Source of the DNA: Clostridiales bacterium
GTDB lineage: Bacteria > Bacillota > Clostridia > Christensenellales > Aristaeellaceae
Direction of reading: 5' to 3'
Length of the DNA stretch: 64,000 nt
NCBI GenBank assembly: GCA_015056145.1
Contig: SVGY01000004.1
Location: forward strand, 1 to 64,000
Positions 8,523 to 18,117 of the stretch are shown piece after piece (the stretch's first letter is position 1; the number at the start of each line of letters is the position of its first letter). The notes under the pieces are model-generated. The model worked only from the letters and a program-made list of their open reading frames with translations, was not told the DNA's origin and made no database searches. The translations under genes and the position numbers were made by a program.

Positions 8523-9695
8523 TTATAATGCAAGCCTGTAAATGGCCTCTGCATCGCTGACGCCCAGTTTTACAAAGGAGCCGAGACTTCCGCCTCCCAG
8601 TTTGATGGCTCGCTCGGCCATGCGGGTAATATCTTCCTGGCCGATGCTGTTTTCGTGAAGGGTAGTGGTAAGGCCGAGGGAATGGTAGAACCCTTCAAGG
8701 CGTGCAATGCCTTCCAGCGCTGTTTCACGGTCGCTGCCAAAATCGTCTTCCACATGCATTACCCGGCGGGCAAACTGAGCCAGCTTTTTCTCGCCATCTT
8801 TATCCAATACATACTTCATCCAGGCCGGGAACACAATGGCAAGGCCTGCGCCGTGGGCAATGTCGTACAGTGCGCTGAGCTCGTGTTCCAGCTTGTGGCT
8901 TGCCCAGTCTCCTGTGCGGCCGGTGGAAAGCAGGTTGTTGTGCGCCAGTGCGCCAGCCCACATGATTTCCGCACGGGCATTGTAGTCGTCGGGTTTTTCC
9001 ATTACAACGGGGGCATTGTTGATGACTGTAACCAGTGCCGCTTCGGTCATCCGGTCGATAAGCTCCACATTTTCCACCCGGGTAAAATAGCGTTCCATCA
9101 TGTGAGCCATGATGTCCACAATGCCGCAGGCGGTCTGGAACGGAGGGAGAGTGAAGGTGTATTCAGGGTTAAGAATTGAAAACTTGGGATAATTGAAGGG
9201 CGTGTTTCTGCCACGCTTGCACATGTCGCTTTCCCGGGTGATGACGCTGGAATCGCTCATTTCGCTTCCGGCGGCGGACAGGGTTACGATGGTGCCAAGA
9301 GGGAGAACGCTGGTATTTTCGCCTTTACGCTCGAAAAGATCCCAGGGATCGCCGTCGTAGCATGCGCCGTTGGCGATGGCTTTGGCGGTGTCAATGGCGC
9401 TGCCGCCGCCCACAGCCAGAACAAGCTGCACGTCGTTTTCCTTACAGAGCTTCACGCCTTCCTTTACCAGCCCGAGGCGGGGATTGGGCAGTACGCCGGA
9501 AATTTCCCATACATGAGCGTTTTCGGCCCTCAGGATCTCCATCACTTTGTCATAAAGGCCAATGCGTTTAATGCTGCCGCCGCCGTATACAAGCAGCACA
9601 CGGTTTCCGTAGCGGCGTACCTCACCGGAAAGATTCTGCAGGGAATCTCTGCCGAAATAGATCTTTGTGGGATTCTGAAAAGCAAAATCGATCAT
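8523..9695 (-). CDS. Iron-containing alcohol dehydrogenase (butanol dehydrogenase-like)
   Basis: IDFAFQNPTKIYFGRDSL, AVGGGSAIDTAKAIA, H-rich AHNNLLSTGR and AHGAGLAIVFPAW. Confidence 0.9.
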   Translation of the reverse strand: MIDFAFQNPTKIYFGRDSLQNLSGEVRRYGNRVLLVYGGGSIKRIGLYDKVMEILRAENAHVWEISGVLPNPRLGLVKEGVKLCKENDVQLVLAVGGGSAIDTAKAIANGACYDGDPWDLFERKGENTSVLPLGTIVTLSAAGSEMSDSSVITRESDMCKRGRNTPFNYPKFSILNPEYTFTLPPFQTACGIVDIMAHMMERYFTRVENVELIDRMTEAALVTVINNAPVVMEKPDDYNARAEIMWAGALAHNNLLSTGRTGDWASHKLEHELSALYDIAHGAGLAIVFPAWMKYVLDKDGEKKLAQFARRVMHVEDDFGSDRETALEGIARLEGFYHSLGLTTTLHENSIGQEDITRMAERAIKLGGGSLGSFVKLGVSDAEAIYRLAL

Positions 9696-9764
9696 GTTGA
9701 TATATCTCCTTTTTGTTAAGGGAGCGGCTGCCGGGAGAGGAACGCCGCTTTCTTGTTTTCTATA

Positions 9765-9793
9765 ACAATACCCTGATACAGGCTGATTGTCAA
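9765..9793 (-). promoter_or_regulatory. Promoter for Fe-ADH (divergent with cysK promoter)
   Basis: - strand TTGACA-N17-TATTGT. Confidence 0.55.
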
Positions 9794-9807
9794 TTGCTTT
9801 GCGAAGG

Positions 9808-9836
9808 TTGACAACCGATGCGGCGGGGAATAAAAT
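9808..9836 (+). promoter_or_regulatory. Promoter for cysK
   Basis: TTGACA-N17-TAAAAT. Confidence 0.75.
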
Positions 9837-9874
9837 TCAAAGGCAAGTCATTTTGCAGGAAGGAAGTACGGTTT

Positions 9875-10804
9875 ATGAAGATTGCAGCCAATATATCTGA
9901 ACTGATCGGGCGCACTCCGCTGATGCGCCTTATGAATATTGAAAAGGAATGCGGCTCCGGGGCTATACTGCTGGCAAAGCTGGAAAAGATGAATCCTGCC
10001 GGCAGCGCCAAGGACCGTATTGCTGTCCACATGCTGGACAGCGCAGAAAAGCAGGGCCTCATCGGACCCGGCGCAACCATCATCGAGCCCACCAGCGGCA
10101 ATACGGGCATTGGCCTTGCGGCGGTGGCAGCCTCCCGCGGCTACAGGGTCATCCTTACCATGCCGGACACCATGAGCATGGAACGGCGCAACCTGCTTAA
10201 GGCCTACGGAGCAGAACTGGTGCTCACCGAGGGCGATAAGGGAATGGAAGGCTGCGTTAAGAAGGCGGAGGAACTGAAAAATCAAATTCCCGGCAGCATC
10301 ATTGCCGGCCAGTTTGTGAACCCTGCCAACCCTGAAGCCCACTATCTGACCACCGGCCCGGAAATTTACGAGGATACAGACGGACGGGTGGACGCCTTTG
10401 TGGCTGGCGTGGGTACCGGCGGCACCATTACCGGTACGGGTCGCTATCTGCATGAAAAGAATCCGGCTGTGAAGATCGTCGGTGTGGAACCGGCTTCCTC
10501 CCCCCTGCTTACCGAGGGACGTTCAGGCAGCCACGGTCTTCAGGGCATCGGTGCAAACTTCGTGCCGGAAGCGCTGGATGTGTCCGTGATGGACGAGATT
10601 ATGACCGTAACCGAAGAGGAAGCCTATGCCCTGGGGCGTATGATGGCCCGCAGGGAGGGAATACTGGTGGGCATCACCTCCGGCGCAGCGCTGGCGGGCG
10701 CTCTCCGGCTGGCAAAACGGCCGGAATACAGCGGCAAGACCATCGTCGTGCTCATGCCGGATACCGGTGAAAGATATCTTTCCTCACAAATGTTTCAGGA
10801 GTAA
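9875..10804 (+). CDS. cysK: Cysteine synthase A
   Basis: IGRTPLMRL, EKMNPAGSAKDRIA (PLP Lys), PTSGNTGIGLA, GVGTGGTITGTGRYL. Confidence 0.93.
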   Translation: MKIAANISELIGRTPLMRLMNIEKECGSGAILLAKLEKMNPAGSAKDRIAVHMLDSAEKQGLIGPGATIIEPTSGNTGIGLAAVAASRGYRVILTMPDTMSMERRNLLKAYGAELVLTEGDKGMEGCVKKAEELKNQIPGSIIAGQFVNPANPEAHYLTTGPEIYEDTDGRVDAFVAGVGTGGTITGTGRYLHEKNPAVKIVGVEPASSPLLTEGRSGSHGLQGIGANFVPEALDVSVMDEIMTVTEEEAYALGRMMARREGILVGITSGAALAGALRLAKRPEYSGKTIVVLMPDTGERYLSSQMFQE

Positions 10805-10807
10805 CCC

Positions 10808-12193
10808 ATGAACCGATTGAAGCGGTCTTTGCAACCCTATTTTGGCGACAGGAAGTTTTATTCATCTGCACTGGCAGTAATGATTCCCGTGGCTGTGCAG
10901 CAGCTGATCAACAGCCTTTTCAATATGGTGGATAATCTCATGGTGGGCAGCCTGGATGTGATGGGCCTTGCCATGAGCGCTGTTTCCGTGGCAAATAAGC
11001 CCTATATGATATTCAACGGCATTTTCTTCGGCATGACCGGAGGCGCAGGGCTGATGATCAGCCAGTATTACGGAGCGGGGGAGAAAAAAACCTGCCAGGG
11101 TCTTTTTGCCATGCAGATGCTCCTGGGCGTATCTGCCTCCTTTCTGTTTTTTCTTCTTTTGAGGATTGTTCCCCGGCAGATTATGGGCATTTTCGTAACG
11201 GACGAAGCAACCATCGGGCTGGGTATCAGCTACCTGAATGTGGTCAGCATCAGCTATTTGCCGGCGGCTATCAGCAGCGTGTGCATTTTTTCCATGCGCT
11301 CCCTTGGTATTAACCGTCTGCCCATGGCGGTCAGCATGTGTTCCATGGGTGTCAATGCCGCAGCCAACTATGTGCTGATTTTTGGCAAGTTTGGCGCACC
11401 GGCCCTTGGCGTGGTGGGTGCAGCCTGGGGCACCCTTATTGCCCGTATGGTGGAAATGGGCGTGTATCTCTTTGCTCTTGCAAGCAAAAAGGGATATTTC
11501 AGCCTCGATCTGAAAGCGGCCTTCCGCCTTCCGGGACATATCGTCGCTACTTTTGTGAGAAAAGCCATTCCGCTGATCATCAACGAGGTTTTGTGGTCGG
11601 TTGGCCTTAACGTGTTCTTCTGGTGCTATGCACGGCTGGATGAGGCTTCCATTCCCGCCATCAGCATTGGCGAAGTATGCAATATGTTCGCCTCGGTACT
11701 GGCCTTTGGAACCTCTTCCGCCGTTTCCGTACTGATCGGCACGGAACTTGGCGCAGGCCGCCTCCGGGAGGCGAAAGAGAATTGCAAAAAGCTCCTTGGA
11801 CTGGATATGATGATCGGTGCCACGGGCGCATTGCTCTCCTGCGTTCTTGCGCTGGTACTGCCCAATCTTTACAACCTCTCCCCGGAGCTTCGCCATACCG
11901 CAACCCTGATTTCCTTTATAATGGGCGTGCTCTGTCCCTTCCAGTTTCTGTATGGCTTCTGTTTCTTCTGTCTCAGAGCTGGCGGCGATACAAGGGATGC
12001 CATGCTTTTAGACAGCGGCTACCTGTGGGTGATCCCAGTGCCTGCCGCCCTTTTGATGGGTATGTTCCTTGCGGGAAAGCTGCCCTTGTGGACGGCCGTG
12101 CTCATTGTGCAGTTCCTGATGTACATAAAGGTGATCCCGGCATTGTGGATCCTGAAAAAAGGAAAGTGGATACGCAATATCACCGAAGCATAA
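10808..12193 (+). CDS. MATE family efflux transporter
   Basis: Polytopic; MIPVAVQQLINSLFNMVDNLMVG and GGAGLMISQYYGAGE. Confidence 0.9.
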   Translation: MNRLKRSLQPYFGDRKFYSSALAVMIPVAVQQLINSLFNMVDNLMVGSLDVMGLAMSAVSVANKPYMIFNGIFFGMTGGAGLMISQYYGAGEKKTCQGLFAMQMLLGVSASFLFFLLLRIVPRQIMGIFVTDEATIGLGISYLNVVSISYLPAAISSVCIFSMRSLGINRLPMAVSMCSMGVNAAANYVLIFGKFGAPALGVVGAAWGTLIARMVEMGVYLFALASKKGYFSLDLKAAFRLPGHIVATFVRKAIPLIINEVLWSVGLNVFFWCYARLDEASIPAISIGEVCNMFASVLAFGTSSAVSVLIGTELGAGRLREAKENCKKLLGLDMMIGATGALLSCVLALVLPNLYNLSPELRHTATLISFIMGVLCPFQFLYGFCFFCLRAGGDTRDAMLLDSGYLWVIPVPAALLMGMFLAGKLPLWTAVLIVQFLMYIKVIPALWILKKGKWIRNITEA

Positions 12194-12217
12194 TCTGCGC
12201 TTTTTCGATGAATTGCC

Positions 12218-12246
12218 TTGCGCCCTTTTAAAAAGGGTGCTACAAT
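12218..12246 (+). promoter_or_regulatory. purC promoter with palindrome in the spacer
   Basis: TTGCGC-N17-TACAAT; near-perfect palindrome GCGCCCTTTTAAAAAGGGTGC at 12220-12240. Confidence 0.6.
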
Positions 12247-12286
12247 AAGCTGTGTTTCCTAATCGAGGCATACAAGGGGAGAGTAT

Positions 12287-13024
12287 ATGTACAGCATTAC
12301 AGATCTTATTACCGAAGGAAAGGGCAAACGCCTTTACGCTACCGACAATCCTGATGAAGCCGTGGTTTTTTACCGGGACGAAACCTTTGCCTACCACGGC
12401 CTGAAGCGTGGCAAGATCATCGGCAAGGGCGAGATCAACAATCTCATCTGCGAGCACATGTTCACCATGCTCACGGAAAAGGGCGTGCCCAATCATTTTA
12501 TACGCCGCATCGACAAATGTTCTTCGCTGGTAAAACGGGTGGAGATCATCCCTGTATCGGTAAAGGTACGCAATATCGTTGCCGGAAGCCTGGCCAAGCG
12601 CATTGGATATCCGGACGGTACCCACCTCAAAAATACAGTGGTGGAGTACAATCTGAAGTATCCCGAGCTGGATGACCCGCTGGTGAATATTACCCATATC
12701 ACCGCCGTGGAGCTGGCCACCCGGGAAGAGATGGACATTATGTTCAACTATGCACTCAGGGTGAACGAAATCCTGAAGGAGACCATGAAGGAGATCGGCA
12801 TTGAGCTGATCGACTTCAAACTGGAATTTGGCCGCTATAAAGGCCAGATTCTTCTGGCGGATGAAGTATCCCCTGATACCTGCCGTTTCTGGGATTCCCG
12901 TACCCATGAACCCCTGGACATTGACCGTTTCCGGCATGAGCTGGGCAATGTGGAGGAAGCCTACCACGAAGTGCTCCACCGCCTCACGGGCAATGTGCTG
13001 AAGAATAGCGAGGAGGATATCTGA
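12287..13024 (+). CDS. purC: Phosphoribosylaminoimidazole-succinocarboxamide synthase
   Basis: EGKGKRLYATDNPDEAVVFYRDETFAYHG, NIVAGSLAKRIGYPDG, LIDFKLEFGR. Confidence 0.93.
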   Translation: MYSITDLITEGKGKRLYATDNPDEAVVFYRDETFAYHGLKRGKIIGKGEINNLICEHMFTMLTEKGVPNHFIRRIDKCSSLVKRVEIIPVSVKVRNIVAGSLAKRIGYPDGTHLKNTVVEYNLKYPELDDPLVNITHITAVELATREEMDIMFNYALRVNEILKETMKEIGIELIDFKLEFGRYKGQILLADEVSPDTCRFWDSRTHEPLDIDRFRHELGNVEEAYHEVLHRLTGNVLKNSEEDI

Positions 13025-13026
13025 TT

Positions 13027-14052
13027 ATGTTCAGCGGAAAAACACTGATGATTACCGGAGGCACCGGCTCTTTCGGAAGCGCCGTGCTGGAAAGATTTCT
13101 CAACACGGATATCAAGGAAATCCGCATTTTCAGCCGTGACGAAAAGAAACAGGACGATATGCGTCATCGCTATCAGTCCGACAAGATCAAGTACTATATT
13201 GGCGACGTGCGCGATCTCGCCAGCGTAAAAAATGCCATGCACGGCGTGGATTTCCTCTTCCATGCTGCTGCCCTCAAGCAGGTTCCCTCCTGCGAGTTCT
13301 TTCCCATTGAAGCCGTGAAGACCAACGTGCTGGGCACCGATAACGTACTCACGGCCTGCATCGAGGCTGGAGTAAAGAAGGTCATCTGCCTTTCTACCGA
13401 TAAGGCGGCCTATCCCGTCAACGCCATGGGTACCTCCAAGGCCATGATGGAAAAGGTGTTCATCGCCAAAAGCCGCACCGTATCTCCCGATAAGACCCTG
13501 ATCTGCGGTACCCGCTACGGTAACGTGATGTGCTCCCGGGGTTCTGTAATTCCGCTGTTCATCGACCAGATCAAGGCCGGCATGCCCCTTACCGTGACCG
13601 ACCCCGACATGACCCGCTTCATCATGAGCCTTGAAGAGGCTGTGGAGTTGGTTCTGTTTGCGTTCCAGCATGGCGTCAGCGGCGATATTCTGGTCATGAA
13701 GGCCCCTGCCTGCACCATCGGCATTCTGGCAGAAGCCGTAAAACAGCTCTTCCATGCGGATAACCCCATCAAGATCATCGGTATCCGTCATGGCGAAAAA
13801 ATGTACGAGACCCTCCTTACCAATGAGGAATGCGTGCATGCAATTGATATGGGTAATTTCTACCGTGTCCCTGCCGATACCCGTGAGCTGAACTACGACA
13901 AGTATGTGGTACAGGGCAATGTGGAACGCAATCCTCTGCATGAGTTCGATTCCTCCAATACCAAGCTTCTCACCGTGGAACAGGTTAAGGAGCGTCTTTT
14001 GAGCCTGAAGTACATCCAGGACGAACTGGCTGCCTGGGAAAAGAAAATGTAA
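13027..14052 (+). CDS. UDP-GlcNAc 4,6-dehydratase/epimerase-like (CapE/FnlA/WbjB-like) SDR protein
   Basis: ITGGTGSFGSAVLERFL, SRDEKKQDDMRHRY, VDFLFHAAALKQVPSCEFFPIEAVKTNVLG. Confidence 0.85.
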   Translation: MFSGKTLMITGGTGSFGSAVLERFLNTDIKEIRIFSRDEKKQDDMRHRYQSDKIKYYIGDVRDLASVKNAMHGVDFLFHAAALKQVPSCEFFPIEAVKTNVLGTDNVLTACIEAGVKKVICLSTDKAAYPVNAMGTSKAMMEKVFIAKSRTVSPDKTLICGTRYGNVMCSRGSVIPLFIDQIKAGMPLTVTDPDMTRFIMSLEEAVELVLFAFQHGVSGDILVMKAPACTIGILAEAVKQLFHADNPIKIIGIRHGEKMYETLLTNEECVHAIDMGNFYRVPADTRELNYDKYVVQGNVERNPLHEFDSSNTKLLTVEQVKERLLSLKYIQDELAAWEKKM

Positions 14053-14067
14053 ATATTTTTATTTTTA

Positions 14068-14122
14068 AACGTCTCTTCGTTTTTTCCAGCAATACACAGA
14101 AAAACGAAGAAGACGTTTTTCT
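14068..14122 (+). terminator. Imperfect hairpin terminator
   Basis: AAACGTCTcTTCGTTTTT...AAAAACGAAGAaGACGTTTTTC. Confidence 0.6.
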
Positions 14123-14277
14123 TTTGGAGATGCATAGTAAAAAATTTTGTCAAAGAAATCACGATTAAAGAAGGAAAACAGGAAGGATAAGTAGAATAGA
14201 AAAAATTGGGCTTAAGTTGGATTATCCGAAATGAGCCTGACCAAAAGATTCATTGATCGCATGGAAGGAGAACGGAA

Positions 14278-15750
14278 ATGCACAATTCTCAAGAACTTCA
14301 GAAGGTGCTCGAGCTCCGGGAGTCCATTCTGGCCGGAGATGAGAAGCGCCTCAAGGAGCAGCGTGATGCAGGCAAGCTCACTGCCCGTGAGCGCATTGCC
14401 CGCATCGTGGACGCAGGCAGCTTTGTGGAGCTGTTTGCCCTGGTATGCCAGAACGATGAGGGAGCCGGCGTTGTAACCGGCTATGCCACCATCGAGGAAA
14501 GACCCGTCTATCTCTTCGCCCAGGATTTCACCGTACACGGCGGCGCCATGGGCCAGGCTCAGGCAGCCAAGATCGTTAAGCTGCTGGACATGGCCCTCAA
14601 GACTGGCGCTCCTGTGCTGTGCATGATGGACAGCGCCGGCGTGCGCATCGACGAGGGTGCTCAGGCTATGAGCGCTTACTCCGAGATCTACCAGAAAATG
14701 GCCCGCATGAGCGGCGTGTGCCCCATGGTGGCCCTGGTGCTTGGCCCCTGCATCGGTGGCGCAGCCTTCATCAGCCAGCTGGCTGATGTGACCATCGCAG
14801 CCAAGAAAGTTGGCCAGCTTATGGTATTCGGTCCCCAGGTCATGGCCGCTATGAACGGCCTTGAGGTGGATGCCGAAAAGCTTGGCGGCGCTCAGGTTGC
14901 TGCTGAGATGGGCGCTGTTGCCCTGGTAGCCGAGAATGAGGACGAAGCTCTGCTGAAGGCAAAGCAGGTTCTCGCTCTTCTGCCTTCCAGCAATCTGGAA
15001 GATACCGAAATCGTTGACAGCGACGACATGAGCCGTCTGCTGCCCGCCATTGACCCCGCTGATGTGAACGGCCTGATGACTGCCCTCAGCGACAATGGCG
15101 CTGTGATCGAACTCTATGCCGACTACGAGCCCGCTGTGAAGGTTGCCCTGTGCCGCATGGGCGGTCATACCGTTGGTATGGTTGCTGCCTGCGCCAAGCT
15201 GACCGCCGGCGCTCTGCAGAAGGCTGCACGCTTTGTGCGCTTCATGGACTGCTATGGCATTCCCGTAGTCAGCCTGATGAACACCCCCGGTGTGGAAGTT
15301 GGCAGCATCAAGGAGCAGGGCTGGCTGTTCAAGGCCCAGAGCCAGATGCTCTACGCTTACGCCGAGGCTACCGTGCCGAAGCTGGCCGTTGTTACCGGCG
15401 ATGCCATCGGACAGGCCTATGTTGCTATGGGCGGCAAGGCTATGGCTGATGTGACCTATGCATGGCCCACTGCTGTGATCTCTGCCCTGACCCCCGAAGC
15501 TGCCGTTGCCGTCCTTTATGCCGATAAGGTAAAGGAAGACACCGAGCTGAGCGTGGAAGCCGCCCGTGCCAAGTATGCTGATGAGTACATCGGCAATGTG
15601 GCTGGCGCTGTGAACGCCGCCAAGCAGGGCATGGTGGACGATATCATCGAGCCCGCCAAGACCCGCGCCATGTTGATTTCCGCTCTGGAAATGCTCATGA
15701 GCAAGCGTGATTCCAATCCGCCCAAGAAGCACGGCAACCTGCCCGTGTAA
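14278..15750 (+). CDS. mmdA: Acyl-CoA carboxyltransferase / methylmalonyl-CoA decarboxylase alpha-like (12S-like)
   Basis: Carboxyl-transferase domain; YLFAQDFTVHGGAMGQAQAAKI and C-terminal NPPKKHGNLPV. Confidence 0.87.
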   Translation: MHNSQELQKVLELRESILAGDEKRLKEQRDAGKLTARERIARIVDAGSFVELFALVCQNDEGAGVVTGYATIEERPVYLFAQDFTVHGGAMGQAQAAKIVKLLDMALKTGAPVLCMMDSAGVRIDEGAQAMSAYSEIYQKMARMSGVCPMVALVLGPCIGGAAFISQLADVTIAAKKVGQLMVFGPQVMAAMNGLEVDAEKLGGAQVAAEMGAVALVAENEDEALLKAKQVLALLPSSNLEDTEIVDSDDMSRLLPAIDPADVNGLMTALSDNGAVIELYADYEPAVKVALCRMGGHTVGMVAACAKLTAGALQKAARFVRFMDCYGIPVVSLMNTPGVEVGSIKEQGWLFKAQSQMLYAYAEATVPKLAVVTGDAIGQAYVAMGGKAMADVTYAWPTAVISALTPEAAVAVLYADKVKEDTELSVEAARAKYADEYIGNVAGAVNAAKQGMVDDIIEPAKTRAMLISALEMLMSKRDSNPPKKHGNLPV

Positions 15751-15771
15751 CGCCGAAAGGAGCAACAGATC

Positions 15772-16134
15772 ATGGATAAACTTATTGCTGGTCTGGGCGT
15801 AGCAGGCGTTGGCATGCTGGTGGTTTTTACCGGCCTTGTAATTCTTATTGGCTTTATTAAGGTGCTGGCACTGTTCAGCGGCGAGAAAAAGCCTAAGAAG
15901 GCTGAGAAGAAACCCGCAGAAACCAAGGCCGTCATTCCCACTCCTGCCCCTGTGGCTCCCGCCGCACCCGTTGCCGAAGGTATTCCTGCCGATGTGATCG
16001 CAGCCATTACTGCTGCCATCGCCGCCGTGTGGGATGGTGGTAACGGCTTTGTAGTGCGCCGTGTAAAGCGCATTTCCAACGCTCCTGCATGGAGCCGTGC
16101 CGGCCGTGAGGAACAGACTTACAGCCGCTTCTGA
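15772..16134 (+). CDS. Sodium-pump decarboxylase gamma/delta-type membrane anchor subunit (OadG/MmdD-like)
   Basis: Single N-terminal TM, charged/Ala-Pro linker, C-terminal [29 protein letters not shown]. Confidence 0.82.
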   Translation: MDKLIAGLGVAGVGMLVVFTGLVILIGFIKVLALFSGEKKPKKAEKKPAETKAVIPTPAPVAPAAPVAEGIPADVIAAITAAIAAVWDGGNGFVVRRVKRISNAPAWSRAGREEQTYSRF

Positions 16135-16166
16135 TATCAACTTATTCGCTGAAGGAGGATAACCCA

Positions 16167-16565
16167 ATGCGTCAGTTCAATATTACCGTGAATGGTGTTC
16201 AGTATTCCGTAGCCGTTGAGGAAGTCGGCGCTGCCGCTCCCGTGGCTGCTCCCGTTGCCGTTGCCCCCGTGGCCGCTCCTGTTGCTGCCGCTCCCGTGGC
16301 TGCTCCTGCCGCCGCTCCCGCCGCTCCTGCCGCTGCCGCTCCTGTTGCCGGCGGTGAAAAGGTGACCGCTCCCATGCCCGGCACTGTGCTGGATGTGAAG
16401 GTTTCCGAAGGCGCTGCTGTGAAGAAGGGCGACATCCTTGTTATCCTGGAAGCCATGAAGATGGAAAACGAAATTCTGGCCCCCTGCGATGGCACCGTGA
16501 AGCAGATTGCTGCTCCCAAGGGCGCTTCCGTCAACAGCGGCGACACCCTGGTGGTTATCGGCTAA
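16167..16565 (+). CDS. Biotin carboxyl carrier subunit
   Basis: Ala/Pro-rich linker; biotinylation motif EAMKMENE. Confidence 0.93.
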   Translation: MRQFNITVNGVQYSVAVEEVGAAAPVAAPVAVAPVAAPVAAAPVAAPAAAPAAPAAAAPVAGGEKVTAPMPGTVLDVKVSEGAAVKKGDILVILEAMKMENEILAPCDGTVKQIAAPKGASVNSGDTLVVIG

Positions 16566-16616
16566 GCTTACCAAATGGCCTTTACTGATTCTGAAAGAAA
16601 GTGAGTGATATAAGCC

Positions 16617-18089
16617 ATGAACGTAGGCGAGTCCCTGCTTAAGCTTTGTCAGGACTCGGGTATTTATGCCCTGATCTCTGACCCGAAGCCTCTGATCATG
16701 ATCGGTATCGCTTGCGTGCTGCTGTATCTGGGTATTGTCAAGGGCTACGAACCCCTGCTGATGATCCCCATTGCATTCGGCATGCTGCTTACCAACCTGC
16801 CCCTGGGCGGGATGTACCACGAGGAACTTTTCGCCGGCGGTCACGCCAACTGGAGCCTGTTCGGCGGCGGTATCCTTGTGAATTCTGCTGATTTGCTCAA
16901 TCTCGGCAATTACACCATCAACGCCGATGCCTCCATCCTGGACGGCATGGGCAATGTGTTCGGCCACATCATTGACAACCTCAACGGCACCGAGTTTGCC
17001 TTTGCTGCTGCCGGAAATGGCGCTGTTCAGTGCATCGGCGAAGGTGTGAACGAGACTGTAAACTCCGTCCGCATCATCCTCAGCCAGAGTGGCGCTTACA
17101 TCAACGATGCCGGCATGGTCGTCACCGCCGGCGGCGTAGAGCTGGCCAAGGCCGGTACCGTTATCAGCCCCGGCCTGCTGGACTACCTCTACCTGGGCGT
17201 AAAGCTGGGTATCTATCCCTGCCTGATCTTCCTGGGCGTGGGCGCTATGACTGACTTCGGTCCGCTGATTGCCAATCCCAAGAGCCTGCTGCTGGGCGCT
17301 GCTGCACAGCTGGGTATCTTCATGACCTTCATCGCTTGCTCCACTCTGATGGGCTTCACCAATCAGGAAGCTGCTTCCACCGGTATTATCGGCGGCGCCG
17401 ACGGCCCCACCGCTATCTACCTCACCGGCAAGCTGGCTCCCCATCTGCTGGGCCCCATCGCTGTGGCTGCATACAGCTACATGGCCCTTGTGCCTGTTAT
17501 TCAGCCGCCCATCATGCGTGCCCTGACCACCCAGAAGGAACGGGAAATCGTCATGGAGCAGCTGCGTCCTGTCAGCAAGAAGGAAAAGATCATTTTCCCC
17601 ATTGCTGTTACTGTGATCGTCAGCCTGCTGCTGCCCTCTGCCGCTCCGCTGGTTGGCTGCCTCATGCTGGGTAACCTGACCAAGGAATGCGGCGTTGTGG
17701 ACCGTATCAACAAGACGGCCCAGAACGAACTGATGAATATCGTTACCATCTTCCTTGGCATCACCGTTGGCGCCACCGCTACCGCCAATACCTTCCTGCA
17801 GTGGAAGACCATCGGCATCATGGTGGTTGGTATCGTCGCCTTTGGCTGCGGCACTGCCGGCGGCGTACTGCTGGCCAAGCTGATGAACAAGATCACCGGC
17901 GGCAAGATCAATCCTCTGATCGGTTCTGCCGGCGTATCCGCCGTTCCCATGGCTGCCCGTGTAAGCCAGACGGAAGGCCAGAAGGCCAACCCCCGCAACT
18001 TCCTGCTCATGCATGCCATGGGCCCCAACGTGGCCGGCGTTATCGGTTCTGCCATCGCAGCCGGTATCCTGCTGAGCATGTTCGGTTAA
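16617..18089 (+). CDS. Na+-translocating decarboxylase beta subunit (OadB/MmdB/GcdB-like)
   Basis: LYLGVKLGIYPCLIFLGVGAMTDFGPLIANP, GIIGGADGPTAIYLT, GTAGGVLLAKLMN, AMGPNVAGVIGSAIAAG. Confidence 0.92.
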   Translation: MNVGESLLKLCQDSGIYALISDPKPLIMIGIACVLLYLGIVKGYEPLLMIPIAFGMLLTNLPLGGMYHEELFAGGHANWSLFGGGILVNSADLLNLGNYTINADASILDGMGNVFGHIIDNLNGTEFAFAAAGNGAVQCIGEGVNETVNSVRIILSQSGAYINDAGMVVTAGGVELAKAGTVISPGLLDYLYLGVKLGIYPCLIFLGVGAMTDFGPLIANPKSLLLGAAAQLGIFMTFIACSTLMGFTNQEAASTGIIGGADGPTAIYLTGKLAPHLLGPIAVAAYSYMALVPVIQPPIMRALTTQKEREIVMEQLRPVSKKEKIIFPIAVTVIVSLLLPSAAPLVGCLMLGNLTKECGVVDRINKTAQNELMNIVTIFLGITVGATATANTFLQWKTIGIMVVGIVAFGCGTAGGVLLAKLMNKITGGKINPLIGSAGVSAVPMAARVSQTEGQKANPRNFLLMHAMGPNVAGVIGSAIAAGILLSMFG

Positions 18090-18117
18090 TCGCTGATTTA
18101 GTAATGAGGTGAAAAAT

